Below, one piece after another: positions 33,606 through 42,014 of a stretch of 64,000 nucleotides of DNA (position 1 is the first letter of the stretch; each line of letters opens with the position of its first letter). Position numbers and translations under genes: made by a program. The stretch is from Archangium lansingense. Lineage in GTDB: Bacteria > Myxococcota > Myxococcia > Myxococcales > Myxococcaceae. The DNA lies in the NCBI RefSeq assembly GCF_026626635.1, contig NZ_JAPNKA010000001.1, positions 4,650,001 to 4,714,000 of the forward strand, written 5' to 3'. The notes beneath the pieces are model-generated. The model had not been told where the DNA came from and ran no database searches. It was given only the letters and a program-made list of their open reading frames with translations.

Positions 33606-34730
33606 GTGGCCAGCAAGTACTCGAAGGACCTGCTGTTGACGATGTACCGGAAGATGTACCTGATGCGCCGCTTCGAGGAGCGGGCGGGCCAGCAGTATGG
33701 CCTCGGGAAGATCGCCGGTTTCTGCCACCTCTACATCGGCCAGGAGGCGGTGGCGGCCGGTGTCGAGGAAGCCATCCGTCCGGATGACTACATGCTGTCG
33801 GGCTATCGCGACCACGCCCAGCCGCTGGCGCGTGGCTCGGATGCGGGCATGGTCATGGCGGAGCTCTTCGGCCGCACCGGCGGCTACAGCAAGGGCAAGG
33901 GCGGCTCGATGCACATCTTCGACATCGAGAACCACTACTACGGCGGCTACGGCATCGTCGGCGCGCAGATTGGCCTGGCGGCGGGCATGGCCTTCGCCAG
34001 CCGCTACCGCAACGAGGACCGCATCACCGTGTGCTACTTCGGTGACGCCGCGGCCAACCAGGGCGTCTTCCACGAGACGCTCAACATGGCGGCCAAGTGG
34101 AAGCTGCCCGTGCTCTACATCTGCGAGAACAACCGCTACGGCATGGGCACGGCCATCGCGCGCGTCGCGGCGGTGCCGGAGATCCACAAGCGTGCGTGTG
34201 CCTACGGCATCCGCGGCGAGGCCGTGGACGGCATGGACGTGCTCAAGATGTACGAGGCGGTGAAGGACGCGGCCGCGTACATCCGCGCGGGCAACGGCCC
34301 GGTGCTGATGGAGGCCAATACCTACCGCTTCCGCGGCCACTCCATGGCCGACCCTTCCACCTACCGCACCAAGCAGGAGGTGGAGGACGAGCGCAAGAAC
34401 GACCCCATTCCTCGCCTCAAGGACTACGCCATCAAGCAGAAGCTGGCGAAGGAGGAGGAGTTCGACGCCATCGAGGAAGAGGTGAAGCAGCAGGTGGATG
34501 CGGCGGTGAAGTTCGCCGACGAGTCGCCCGAGCCGGATCTGTCCGAGCTGTGGAAGGACACCATCGTGGAGGAGGGCGAGGAGGACGTGCGCCCCCGCGA
34601 GCGCGTGCTGGGCCAGAAGGTGACGAAGTGGCCGAAGTACCCGTCGGGCCAGGAGCTGAAGGTGACCTGGGATCTCGAGCCGCGCGAGCAGGCCGAGAAG
34701 GCGGACAAGGCCGCGGGCCTCAAGCGCTAG
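33606..34730 (+). CDS. pdhA: pyruvate dehydrogenase E1 component, alpha subunit
   Basis: 374 residues from GTG 33606 (MASKYSKDLLLTMYRKMYLMRRFEE), chosen because GGAGG lies 7 bp upstream and the start matches the family; starts at 33519 or 33588 would add an unconserved leader. FEERAGQQYGLGKIAGFCHLYIGQEAVAAG is the E1-alpha opening, and GDAAANQGVFHETLNMA is the thiamine-diphosphate motif (GD...N). ENNRYGMGTAIAR and EANTYRFRGHSMADPSTYR follow, the latter including the phosphorylation-loop region. With the beta subunit it decarboxylates pyruvate and passes the acetyl group to E2 lipoyl arms, making acetyl-CoA. First gene of a three-gene operon; E3 (lpd) is absent from the window. Confidence 0.95.
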   Translation: MASKYSKDLLLTMYRKMYLMRRFEERAGQQYGLGKIAGFCHLYIGQEAVAAGVEEAIRPDDYMLSGYRDHAQPLARGSDAGMVMAELFGRTGGYSKGKGGSMHIFDIENHYYGGYGIVGAQIGLAAGMAFASRYRNEDRITVCYFGDAAANQGVFHETLNMAAKWKLPVLYICENNRYGMGTAIARVAAVPEIHKRACAYGIRGEAVDGMDVLKMYEAVKDAAAYIRAGNGPVLMEANTYRFRGHSMADPSTYRTKQEVEDERKNDPIPRLKDYAIKQKLAKEEEFDAIEEEVKQQVDAAVKFADESPEPDLSELWKDTIVEEGEEDVRPRERVLGQKVTKWPKYPSGQELKVTWDLEPREQAEKADKAAGLKR

Positions 34731-34779
34731 TGCTTCTTCCACTGACCACTGATTACGGATTTCGCATTCGGAGCCAACG

Positions 34780-35766
34780 ATGGCCGAGTTGATGTACCGC
34801 GAGGCGCTGAACCAGGCACTCGCCGAGGAGATGGAGCGCGACGCCAACGTGTTCCTCATTGGTGAGGAAGTGGGTCGCTATCAGGGCGCCTTCAAGGTGT
34901 CGCAGGGGCTGCTGGACAAGTTCGGGAGCGCGCGCATCATCGACGCGCCCATCTCCGAGCTGGGCTTCACCGGCCTGGGTGTTGGTGCGGCGATGGTGGG
35001 CCTGCGTCCGGTGGTGGAGATGATGACCTGGAACTTCGCCATCCTGGCGATGGACCAGATCGTCAACAACGCGGCGAAGCTGCGGCACATGTCCGGTGGC
35101 CAGCTGCGCTGCCCCATCGTGTTCCGCGGCCCCGGTGGCGCGGGCGGCCGGCTCTCCAGTCAGCACAGCCAGGCGCTCGAGGCCAACTACGCCCACTTCC
35201 CGGGCCTGAAGGTGATTGCCCCGGCCACGCCGGCGGATGCCAAGGGTCTGCTCAAGTCCGCCATCCGGGATGAGAACCCCGTCATCATGATCGAGGGCGA
35301 GCGCCTCTACGCCCTCAAGGGTGAGGTGCCCGAGGGCGAGCACATCGTCCCCATCGGCAAGGCGGACGTGAAGCGCGAGGGCAAGGACGTCAGCATCATC
35401 ACCTGGTCGCGCATGTACTACTTCTGCGAGGAGGCCGCGAAGCAGCTGGAGGCCGAGGGCATCTCCGTGGAGATCCTCGACCTGCGCACGCTGCGGCCCC
35501 TGGACGAGGAGGCCATCCTCGCCACCGTGCGCAAGACGAACCGCGCCGTCGTCGTGGAAGAGGGCTGGCCCCTGGCCGGCATCGGTGCGCAGGTGGTGGA
35601 CATCATTCAGTCCAAGGCCTTCGACGAGCTGGACGCGCCCGTCGTGCGCGTGACCGGCCTCGACGTGAACATGTCCTACGCGGCGAACCTGGAGAACGCG
35701 ATCCAGCCGGACGCGCCCAAGATCATTGCCGCCGTGAAGAAGGTCCTCTACCGCGAGGGAGCCTGA
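34780..35766 (+). CDS. pdhB: pyruvate dehydrogenase E1 component, beta subunit
   Basis: 328 residues starting at ATG 34780, 49 bp after pdhA. MAELMYREALNQALAEEMERDANVFLIGEEVGRYQGAFKVS is the beta-subunit opening; the GEEV Glu lies near the thiamine cofactor. PISELGFTGLGVGAAMVGLRPVVEMMTWNFA and GRLSSQHSQALEANYAHFPGLKVIAPATPADAKGLLKSAI are strongly conserved. The C-terminal half (VSIITWSRMYYFCEEAAKQLEAEGI, LDLRTLRPLDEEAI) is the transketolase C-domain. It forms the alpha2beta2 E1 with pdhA. Its stop lies 7 bp before the E2 gene. Confidence 0.95.
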   Translation: MAELMYREALNQALAEEMERDANVFLIGEEVGRYQGAFKVSQGLLDKFGSARIIDAPISELGFTGLGVGAAMVGLRPVVEMMTWNFAILAMDQIVNNAAKLRHMSGGQLRCPIVFRGPGGAGGRLSSQHSQALEANYAHFPGLKVIAPATPADAKGLLKSAIRDENPVIMIEGERLYALKGEVPEGEHIVPIGKADVKREGKDVSIITWSRMYYFCEEAAKQLEAEGISVEILDLRTLRPLDEEAILATVRKTNRAVVVEEGWPLAGIGAQVVDIIQSKAFDELDAPVVRVTGLDVNMSYAANLENAIQPDAPKIIAAVKKVLYREGA

Positions 35767-35773
35767 GAACCGT

Positions 35774-37354
35774 ATGGCCACGCCCATCCAGATGCCCTCC
35801 CTGTCTCCGACGATGAAGGAGGGCAAGATCGTCAAGTGGCTCAAGAAGGAGGGCGACAAGGTCTCCTCCGGCGAGGCGATTGCCGAGTGCGAGACCGACA
35901 AGTCGAACCTCGAGATTGAGGCCTATGACGACGGGTATCTCTTGAAGATCGTTGTCCCAGAGGGGGAGATGGCCACCGTCGGTGCGCCCATCGCCTTCCT
36001 CGGTGCGAAGGGTGAGAAGGTCGACGCCGGAGGAGGGGCCAAGGCCGCCGCGCCCGCCGCTCCGAAGGCCGCCGCGCCTGCTCCCGCTGCTCCGGCGCCT
36101 GCCGCGCAGCCCGCTGCCGCCTCGGGTGGGGGCGAGGGCATCCCCGTGGTGATGCCTGCGCTCTCTCCGACGATGACGGAGGGCAAGCTCATCAAGTGGT
36201 TGAAGAAGGAGGGGGACAAGGTCTCCTCCGGCCAGGCCATCGCCGAGGTGGAGACGGACAAGTCCAACCTCGAGGTGGAGGCCTACGACGACGGCGTGCT
36301 GGCCCGCATCGTGGTGCAGGAGGGCCAGATGGCCAAGGTGGGCGCGCCCATCGCGTTCCTGGCCGGGAAGGGTGGCGCCAAGGCCGCCGCTCCCGCTCAG
36401 GCTCCGGCGCCCGCCGCTCCGAAGGCCGAGGCTCCCAAGGCCGCTGCTCCGGCTCCCGCACCGAAGGCCGCTGCGCCGGTGGCCACCCCGGGAGGTCGTC
36501 TGCGCGCCAGCCCGCTGGCGAAGCGGATGGCCCGCGAGCGGGGGCTGGATCTGTCCCAGGTCCAGGGCTCCGGTCCGCTCGGCCGCATCGTGAAGAGCGA
36601 CATCGAGAAGGCGCTCCAGGCTCCGGCCGCTGCTCGCAAGGCTCCGGCCGCCGCGGCTGCTGCTCCGGGCGAGCGTCCCGAGCCGAAGGCGGTGCCCGTC
36701 ACCACCATGCGCAAGGTCATCGGCCAGCGCATGGCCGAGGTGAAGCCCGGCGTTCCGCACTTCTACCTCTCGGTGGACGTGGAGATGGACGCCGCGCTGA
36801 AGATCCGCGAGGAGGCCAAGGCACTCGAGTCCAAGGTCTCCGTCAACGACATCATCGTGAAGGCATCGGCGATGGCGCTGCGCCGCTACCCGAAGATGAA
36901 CGTGTCGCTGCACGGTGACACCATCCTGCACTTCGAGACGGTGGACGTCGGCATCGCGGTGGCCATCGAGGACGGCCTCATCACCCCCATCATCCGCGAC
37001 GCGGACAAGAAGGGGCTGTCGGCCATCTCCGCCGAGGCGCGTGACCTGGCCGAGCGGGCCCGCAAGCGGGGCCTCAAGCCGCACGAGTACACGGGCGGCT
37101 CGCTGACGGTGTCCAACCTGGGCATGTACGGCATCGACTCGTTCATCGCCGTCATCAACCCGCCCCAGGCGGCCATCCTCGCGGTGGGCTCGGTCTCGGA
37201 CAAGGTGGTGGTCCGCGACGGGCAGATGGTGGTGCGCAAGCTGATGACGGTGACGCTCTCGGGCGACCACCGCGTCATCGACGGGGCCATCGGCGCCGAG
37301 TACCTGCGGGAGCTCAAGGCGCTGCTCGAGCACCCCATGCGGCTGCTGTTCTAG
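35774..37354 (+). CDS. pdhC: pyruvate dehydrogenase E2 (dihydrolipoamide acetyltransferase), two lipoyl domains
   Basis: 526 residues. Two lipoyl domains: one at about 1-80 (ETDKSNLEIEAYDDG) and one at about 125-205 (ETDKSNLEVEAYDDG); the lysine in ETDKSNLE is the lipoylation site. Flexible Ala/Pro linkers join them to a peripheral-subunit-binding domain (RLRASPLAKRMARERGLDLSQVQGSGPLGRIVKSDIEKAL, about 238-280). The catalytic acyltransferase core ends in SGDHRVIDGAIGAEYLRELKALLEHPMRLLF with the HxxxDG motif (His and Asp). It transfers acetyl from E1 to CoA. Last gene of the operon, followed after 12 bp by a CCCTCTCCC-type palindrome. Confidence 0.95.
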   Translation: MATPIQMPSLSPTMKEGKIVKWLKKEGDKVSSGEAIAECETDKSNLEIEAYDDGYLLKIVVPEGEMATVGAPIAFLGAKGEKVDAGGGAKAAAPAAPKAAAPAPAAPAPAAQPAAASGGGEGIPVVMPALSPTMTEGKLIKWLKKEGDKVSSGQAIAEVETDKSNLEVEAYDDGVLARIVVQEGQMAKVGAPIAFLAGKGGAKAAAPAQAPAPAAPKAEAPKAAAPAPAPKAAAPVATPGGRLRASPLAKRMARERGLDLSQVQGSGPLGRIVKSDIEKALQAPAAARKAPAAAAAAPGERPEPKAVPVTTMRKVIGQRMAEVKPGVPHFYLSVDVEMDAALKIREEAKALESKVSVNDIIVKASAMALRRYPKMNVSLHGDTILHFETVDVGIAVAIEDGLITPIIRDADKKGLSAISAEARDLAERARKRGLKPHEYTGGSLTVSNLGMYGIDSFIAVINPPQAAILAVGSVSDKVVVRDGQMVVRKLMTVTLSGDHRVIDGAIGAEYLRELKALLEHPMRLLF

Positions 37355-37366
37355 GGATATCCCCTC

Positions 37367-37390
37367 TCCCTCTCCCCAGCGGGAGAGGGA
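37367..37390. repeat. CCCTCTCCC-type palindromic intergenic element
   Basis: TCCCTCTCCC (37367-37376), loop CAGC, GGGAGAGGGA (37381-37390): a perfect 10-bp stem 12 bp after the E2 stop. The same core recurs at 46813-46833. The motif resembles short palindromic elements seen after genes in several proteobacteria and may act as a transcription stop or mRNA-end protector. No T tract follows. Confidence 0.6.
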
Positions 37391-37419
37391 GTCTGCGCTG
37401 CTTCATTACCGCCGGTCCG

Positions 37420-37632
37420 TCACTCGCGGACCGGCTCTTTCTTTTCATGCATCTCGTGCTCCAGCTTGCGCTGAGCCTCGGTGACGCTGGCCTGCTCGCC
37501 GCGCCGGGTGCCCGTGGGCAGGTCGTCGTCGTGCTCCTCGGAGCGGCCCTTGATGCCGGGCCACGGGTCCGGGTGGGTCGCCTGAACGTGCTCAATGTGC
37601 TCGGCGTAGTGGGGGTCCTTTTTCTCCGCCAT
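37420..37632 (-). CDS. small hydrophilic protein, 70 residues, unknown
   Basis: Starts at ATG 37632 preceded by CTGAGGAGGCACGAG, a strong ribosome-binding site, which decides the start over the longer frame from 37761. The sequence MAEKKDPHYAEHIEHVQATHPDPWPGIKGRSEEHDDDLP...EMHEKKEPVRE is very charged, with many His, Glu, Lys and Asp residues and no hydrophobic core. It looks like an intrinsically disordered or stress-type protein. I do not recognise a family. It is convergent with pdhC and has no operon partner. Confidence 0.65.
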   Translation of the reverse strand: MAEKKDPHYAEHIEHVQATHPDPWPGIKGRSEEHDDDLPTGTRRGEQASVTEAQRKLEHEMHEKKEPVRE

Positions 37633-37794
37633 CTCGTGCCTCCTCAGGTTGTGGGAGTCTTGGCATACGGTGGGGGTTGAGGTGGGAGACGGCCACAAGG
37701 GGCCCGATACCGCGGGGCCTGCTCCCCTGGTTGCTGGGTGTGCGTCGAAAAGGGCACGCAACTTTTTCGTGAGCTGCTTAACTTCTCATCACCG

Positions 37795-38109
37795 ATGAAT
37801 GACGACGACACGAGACGCACCCGTCTGGAAGAGGGGATGAAGGAGTTGGAGACGCGCATGGGGGGACCCGCGCCGCTGGCCCAGCCCCTCCACCAGGCTT
37901 TGTTCGGGGCCGTGTTCCCGCTCTCCGCGGAGCAGCTCCTGCTGCTGGCCCGGGAGAACGAGGCGCCCTCCGTCGTCCTCTCCCTGCTGAGCAACCTGCC
38001 GAGGCGGCGCTACGACTCCCTGGAAGCAGTCCAGCAGGCGGTGGAGTCGCTTGCCGGCGCGGGTGAAGAGGCCACCGAAGCCCCGCTCGCACCCATGTCT
38101 TCGCGCTGA
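37795..38109 (+). CDS. DUF2795-like small protein
   Basis: 104 residues from the ATG at 37795; the frame extends upstream to 37738 without support. The C-terminal half, FPLSAEQLLLLARENEAPSVVLSLLSNLPRRRYDSLEAVQQAVESL, has the DUF2795 pattern: helices ending in L-P-x3-Y-x-S-x3-V. This domain is common in actinobacterial and myxobacterial small proteins and is of unknown function. Charged N-terminus, no signal peptide. Stands alone. Confidence 0.65.
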   Translation: MNDDDTRRTRLEEGMKELETRMGGPAPLAQPLHQALFGAVFPLSAEQLLLLARENEAPSVVLSLLSNLPRRRYDSLEAVQQAVESLAGAGEEATEAPLAPMSSR

Positions 38110-38322
38110 GCTTTTGCCGAGTATTCCAGGTGAGTTCCTCTGGGAGCGGGTAGGGGAGCGCTTGACGCCGAGCGTGCCGAGGTTGCCGGTGCGTACGGGT
38201 CTCTCATCTGCTCAAACACGGCCCATCGGGTTTTGCGCGTGACGTGGTATCTCTTGGGGCGTGGGCGCAGTGGGTTGGCAGGGTGGGAGTGGGGTGGTGG
38301 GCCTGGCCCGGAGAGGAATTCC

Positions 38323-39480
38323 ATGAATCCGTCTGACCTCCCCGCCGTCCTCTATGTTGACGACGACGCGCTCAACCTGAGGGTGTTCGAGGCGAACTTC
38401 GGCTCGAAGTTCCGCATCTTCCGCTGCTCGACACCGGCCGAGGCGCTGACGCTGTTGGAGCAGAAGCGCAACGAGATTGGCGTCATCCTTTCGGACCAGC
38501 GCATGCCGCAGATGACGGGCGTGGAACTGCTGGAGCGCGCGCGCACGCTGGCGCCGGACGCCAAGCGCATGCTCGTCACCGCGTACTCGGACATGCAGGC
38601 CGTCATCGACGCGGTGAACCGCGGCCAGGTGAGCCGCTACTTCGTCAAGCCGTGGGACCGCGCCGAGGTGCTGGCCGCGCTCGAGGACGGCCTGAAGATT
38701 GCCCGGCTGGAGCTGCGCATCCGCGAGGTGGAAGGGCGGATGATGAAGGCCGAGCGTCTGGCCACGTTGGGCCAGGTGACGGCCGGCATCGCGCACGAGC
38801 TGATGGGCCCGGTGGGCTACCTGTCGCAGAACGTGGCCTCGCTGCGGCGAGATCTGGAGTGCGTGGTGCAGTACGCCTCGAAGCACCTGGCGGCAGATGC
38901 CTCGCCCGAGGTGGCGAGCGTGCTGGAGGATTTGCCGTCGCTGCTGCAAGACCTGGCCACGGGCGCGGACCACCTGCGTGGGGTGGCGCTGGGCCTGAGG
39001 GCGCAGGCGCGCGGCGAGGACATGGAGGCCTCGGCGGATGTGGCCGAGGTGGTGTCCTTCGCGGTGAAGCTGGCGCGCGCCGAGGTGCGCGATAGGGCCC
39101 GCATCACCACCATGGGCGAGCCGGTGAAGGTGACGTTCGGCCCGGTGAAGCTGTGCCAGGTGCTGCTCAACCTCATCGTCAACGCGGCGCAGGCCATGGA
39201 GGGCACGGGCCGGCCGGGCCGCATCGAGGTGCGGTGGACGCAGCGTGAGCAGAACGTGGTGCTCACCGTGGCGGACAACGGCTGCGGCATCTCCTCGGAG
39301 CTGCAGGAGAAGGTCTTCCAGCCGCTCTTCACCACCAAGCCGGTGGGTATTGGCACGGGCCTGGGCCTGTCCATCTGCAAGGAGCTGGTGACGCAGGCCG
39401 GCGGCGGGGTGCGGCTGTCGTCGAAGCAGGGCGAGGGCACCGAGGTGGAGCTCACTCTCCAGCGAGTCCAGCTCCCCTGA
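38323..39480 (+). CDS. hybrid receiver-histidine kinase
   Basis: 385 residues from ATG 38323 after GAGAGGAATTCC. Residues 1-130 form a receiver domain (YVDDD, phosphoacceptor SDQRMPQ, VTAYSD, FVKPW). It is followed by a coiled-coil linker and a HisKA/HATPase unit: H-box GIAHELMGPVGYL (His in AHE), N-box NLIVNAAQAM, G1 DNGCGIS, F-box QPLFTTK and G2 GTGLGLSICKEL. The receiver sits N-terminal to the kinase, an arrangement in which an upstream phosphodonor may tune kinase output. Cytoplasmic; no sensing domain. An orphan kinase. A response regulator gene lies about 630 bp downstream on the same strand and could be a partner, with a minus-strand gene between them. Confidence 0.9.
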   Translation: MNPSDLPAVLYVDDDALNLRVFEANFGSKFRIFRCSTPAEALTLLEQKRNEIGVILSDQRMPQMTGVELLERARTLAPDAKRMLVTAYSDMQAVIDAVNRGQVSRYFVKPWDRAEVLAALEDGLKIARLELRIREVEGRMMKAERLATLGQVTAGIAHELMGPVGYLSQNVASLRRDLECVVQYASKHLAADASPEVASVLEDLPSLLQDLATGADHLRGVALGLRAQARGEDMEASADVAEVVSFAVKLARAEVRDRARITTMGEPVKVTFGPVKLCQVLLNLIVNAAQAMEGTGRPGRIEVRWTQREQNVVLTVADNGCGISSELQEKVFQPLFTTKPVGIGTGLGLSICKELVTQAGGGVRLSSKQGEGTEVELTLQRVQLP

Positions 39481-40059
39481 GCCCGAAGGCGTTGTGTAGC
39501 AGGCGCCACACGCGCAGGAGCGCTTCCTGCTCGTGGGCGCCGATGTGCTCCACCAGCACCTCGCGCCGCGTCTCCTTCCCGTCCTTGCCCCCGGGGCGCC
39601 ACGCCACCACCAGGGCGTAGCGTCCGGGCGCACGCTCCACCACATCCACCGAGCTCACCTCGTCGAAGGGCACCCACTCGACGCGGGTGGCCCCGGGTGC
39701 CCACCGCAGCCGCTCCAGCCGCAGCCGCTCGGTGGGGAAGTGCAGCACGAAGCGGCGCCGGCCGAGCTGTCCTTCGAGTTGGAGCGCGAAGCCCACCAGG
39801 GCCACCGCCACCATGGCCAGCGACAGCGGCACGGAGCCCAGCCCCTCGCCGCCCCCGAGGAGCACCCCCACCACCGCGCCCGCCGTGCATAGGGCCGCCA
39901 GCACCAGGCATGCGCCCGGGAGCTGCCGTCGCCAGAAGGAGGGCGGCAGGGACTCCCCCATCAATCGGCCGGGCTCATACCTCAGGCGTACGTCTCCCAA
40001 CCGCCGCGGGGCGGGGTTCTCCTCCAGCGCTTCCGAGAAGCTCGCCACGGCTCTCAGCA
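39452..40059 (-). CDS. unknown membrane protein
   Basis: 202 residues from the ATG at 40059 (MLRAVASFSEALEENPAPRRLGDVRLRYEPGRLM). Two hydrophobic helices near residues 49-95 (GACLVLAALCTAGAVVGVLLGG and VPLSLAMVAVALVGFAL). A soluble C-terminal part follows (FVLHFPTERLRLERLRWAPGATRVEWVPFDEVSSVDVVERAPGRYALVVAW), which looks like a PH-like beta-rich module as in many small bacterial membrane proteins. I do not recognise the family. Its stop overlaps the kinase stop by 29 bases in convergent orientation. Confidence 0.7.
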
Positions 40060-40114
40060 TAGCCTCACATGGCGTTGCTCGAAGTCTGGCGCGAGCTGTG
40101 AGATTCTGAAGCGT

Positions 40115-41080
40115 ATGGACCTCCCCTTTGAGACGGACGAGGGCGGCGGGGGTGAGGAGGGTGGAGGGACCCTCGCCTCGACCGTGCTGGTGGTAGACGA
40201 CGAGCCCGTGGTGCGCGACGTGTGCGCCCGTTTGCTGTCGCGTGAGCCGGACCTGGTGGTGAGCCTGGCCGAGGACGCTGAGGAGGCGCTGGAGTTGCTG
40301 CGCGCCCAGCGCTTCGACGTGCTCATCACCGACAAGAACCTGCCGGGCATGGGCGGCGTGGAGCTCATCTCCGAGGCTCGCGCCCTGCAGCCGGCGCTGG
40401 AGGCGGTGATGATCACCGGCTACTCCAGCTCCGAGTCGGTGATTGCCGCCTTCGCGGCGGGCGCGAGCGACTACATTCTCAAGCCCTTCGAGGACCTGCG
40501 GCTGGTGCGGGCCAAGGTGCGCGCCGCGCTGGAGCGCCGCTCGGAGCGGGTGAAGGGACGCGAGCTGGCGCGGCGCGTGGCGCGGGAGGCGGCCGAGCTG
40601 CTGCTGGCGGGTGGCCAGGCCTCGCCCGAGGCCCGGGAGCAGCTGGAGACGCAGCTGCGCGCCTACGAACAGGCGAGCCGGGTGGCTCCCGGCGGACAGA
40701 TCGCCGTGGTGGGCAGTCCAGATGCGCTCCGGACCCTGCTGGACGAGGGGCTGGAAGCGGTGGCGCTGCCTCCGGACTCGCCGGCGCTGATGGGCGCGGC
40801 CGTGGTGGTGTTGGAGACGGGCTCGTCGAACTGGTGGGAGATTGCCGAGCGCCTCCAGTCGGCCTCGCCGGACGTGGTGCTGCTGGCCGGCCCCCACGCG
40901 GACCTGGCGGACCTGCTGGACGCCATCACCCTGCGCCTGGAGTTGGTGGGCTTCGGCACGGCGTCGCCGCTGTCGCTGCCCGAGCGGGTGCGCATGCTGC
41001 TGATGCGCCGCAGCCTTCAGCGGGCCCAGGCGGGCCTGGCCTCGGCCCTGGCCACCTTCCGCGCGAGCCTGCGCGGGTAG
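40115..41080 (+). CDS. response regulator with unknown C-terminal domain
   Basis: 321 residues from ATG 40115. A Gly/Glu-rich leader precedes a receiver at about 22-140: LVVDDEP, DVLITDKNLPGMGG (phosphoacceptor Asp), VMITGYSSSES and ILKPFEDL. The C-terminal 180 residues form an alpha/beta unit of unknown type (IAVVGSPDALRTLLDEGLEAVALPPDSPALMGAAVVVLETGSS...VVLLAGPHADL) that resembles a second, degenerate receiver lacking the Asp-Lys set. No helix-turn-helix is visible, so it may act by protein contact. It may pair with the hybrid kinase upstream. Confidence 0.85.
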   Translation: MDLPFETDEGGGGEEGGGTLASTVLVVDDEPVVRDVCARLLSREPDLVVSLAEDAEEALELLRAQRFDVLITDKNLPGMGGVELISEARALQPALEAVMITGYSSSESVIAAFAAGASDYILKPFEDLRLVRAKVRAALERRSERVKGRELARRVAREAAELLLAGGQASPEAREQLETQLRAYEQASRVAPGGQIAVVGSPDALRTLLDEGLEAVALPPDSPALMGAAVVVLETGSSNWWEIAERLQSASPDVVLLAGPHADLADLLDAITLRLELVGFGTASPLSLPERVRMLLMRRSLQRAQAGLASALATFRASLRG

Positions 41081-41091
41081 CCTCGAGCGGG

Positions 41092-41115
41092 GCGGGCCGG
41101 TGCGCTCCGGCCCGC
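41092..41115 (+). terminator. GC hairpin after the response regulator gene
   Basis: GCGGGCCGG (41092-41100), loop TGCGCT, CCGGCCCGC (41107-41115): a perfect 9-bp stem 11 bp after the stop codon. No T tract. Confidence 0.5.
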
Positions 41116-41123
41116 GCGAGCCC

Positions 41124-41163
41124 GCAAAAGCGAAGCGCCCGCCTCTCAGAGAGAAGCGGGCGC
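41124..41163 (-). terminator. intrinsic terminator of the tRNA gene cluster
   Basis: On the minus strand GCGCCCGC pairs with GCGGGCGC (41156-41163 and 41135-41142 in plus coordinates) around a 13-base loop. It is followed by TTCGCTTTTGC (41134-41124). It begins 5 bp after the 3' end of the last tRNA-Glu, in the expected place. Confidence 0.75.
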
Positions 41164-41168
41164 CTCAG

Positions 41169-41240
41169 TGACCCTGCCGGGATTCGAACCCGAGTTTGTG
41201 CCGTGAGAGGGCACCGTCCTAACCGCTAGACGACAGGGCC
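41169..41240 (-). tRNA. tRNA-Glu (anticodon CUC), copy 2 in transcript order
   Basis: Minus strand; 72 nt without CCA. Acceptor GGCCCTG/CAGGGTC with discriminator A, D arm GTCTAGCGGTTAGGAC, anticodon loop CTCTCAC (CUC) between GTGCC and GGCAC, and T loop TTCGAAT. The acceptor 2:71 pair and the first T-stem pair are G-U wobbles. The sequence is identical to the copy at 41270-41341; both read GAG. Confidence 0.95.
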
Positions 41241-41269
41241 GTACAACCCAACCCTTACTGTACTGCGTG

Positions 41270-41341
41270 TGACCCTGCCGGGATTCGAACCCGAGTTTGT
41301 GCCGTGAGAGGGCACCGTCCTAACCGCTAGACGACAGGGCC
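41270..41341 (-). tRNA. tRNA-Glu (anticodon CUC), copy 1 in transcript order
   Basis: Identical in all 72 bases to the copy at 41169-41240, separated by a 29-bp spacer (101-bp period). Same cloverleaf and CUC anticodon. Tandem identical copies suggest recent duplication or gene conversion that keeps them alike. Confidence 0.95.
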
Positions 41342-41367
41342 GGTCTGCTACTACCGGGTACTACCAG

Positions 41368-41438
41368 CTGGGGAACTAGGATTCGAACCTAGATAAGCAG
41401 AGTCAGAGTCTGCTGTCCTGCCGTTAGACGATTCCCCA
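41368..41438 (-). tRNA. tRNA-Gln (anticodon CUG)
   Basis: Minus strand; 71 nt without CCA. Acceptor TGGGGAA/TTCCCCA with the weak U1-A72 pair typical of tRNA-Gln and discriminator G. D arm GTCTAACGGCAGGAC, anticodon loop CTCTGAC (CUG) between GCAGA and TCTGC, T arm CTAGG-TTCGAAT-CCTAG. Reads CAG. It precedes the two tRNA-Glu genes by 26 bp and likely shares their transcript. Confidence 0.95.
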
Positions 41439-41516
41439 AGGACTGCTTGCTGCCGAATTGCCCTCTGACTACCGCAACCGCTCTACCGCTGCAACTTCCT
41501 TTTTCGAACCGACCGG

Positions 41517-41936
41517 CTACCGCGACTTCTTCCCGGACTTCGGTTCCGACTTCTTCGCGGGCTTCGCCGAAGCCGGCGCTGCCTGCAGCGGAACGACGTA
41601 GATACGGACCTCGTCGTTCGCCTCGTAAATGTTCAAGCCTTCGAAATTCTTCCCCGAAGGATTGACGATGTGGACGGCCTTCACGCCCGGCTGGTTGACC
41701 ACCGACCTTCGAGGGAACGTGCCCGCTGGATAGACCGACTTGTAATACTCCAGCGTCTTCTCGAAGTCGTGCGGTGCCCGATACCTGTTCTCGCCCACCT
41801 TCTGCGAGCCATCGGGAAGCTGAGCCCCGCTCACCACCTCCGCCGCCGCCACCGAAACCCAGAGCGCCGCTACCGCCGCCCCGAGCGGGCGCGCCTTATA
41901 GAAAAGGCCCTTCAGGCTGTCAAGCGCTCGTGTCAT
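41517..41936 (-). CDS. small exported protein with basic C-terminus, unknown
   Basis: 139 residues from the ATG at 41936 (MTRALDSLKGLFYKARPLGAAVAALWVSVAAAEVVSGAQLP). The N-terminus is a Sec signal with probable cleavage after VAAA or a similar site. The mature part (HDFEKTLEYYKSVYPAGTFPRRSVVNQPGVKAVHIVNPSGKNFEGLNIYEANDEVRIYVVPL) is a compact alpha/beta domain. A lysine/serine-rich tail (KPAKKSEPKSGKKSR) ends it. No family recognised. It lies between gltX and the tRNA genes on the same strand, 78 bp from each, and may be on the same transcript. Confidence 0.65.
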   Translation of the reverse strand: MTRALDSLKGLFYKARPLGAAVAALWVSVAAAEVVSGAQLPDGSQKVGENRYRAPHDFEKTLEYYKSVYPAGTFPRRSVVNQPGVKAVHIVNPSGKNFEGLNIYEANDEVRIYVVPLQAAPASAKPAKKSEPKSGKKSR

Positions 41937-42014
41937 CGGGGCGGAAGGATAGGGCCCACGGGCGGAGGTGTCCACCCCAACCTGTGGGCCTCGTGAAACG
42001 AGTCCGGCGCGGGA

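Noticed and set aside
36040..36660. Ala/Pro-rich repeats in the E2 gene as a tandem repeat or foreign insert.
   Set aside because: They are the normal flexible linkers between lipoyl and binding domains.
41092..41163. The two adjacent hairpins as a CRISPR or riboswitch element.
   Set aside because: They are simple terminators for converging transcripts; no repeats or conserved aptamer parts are seen.
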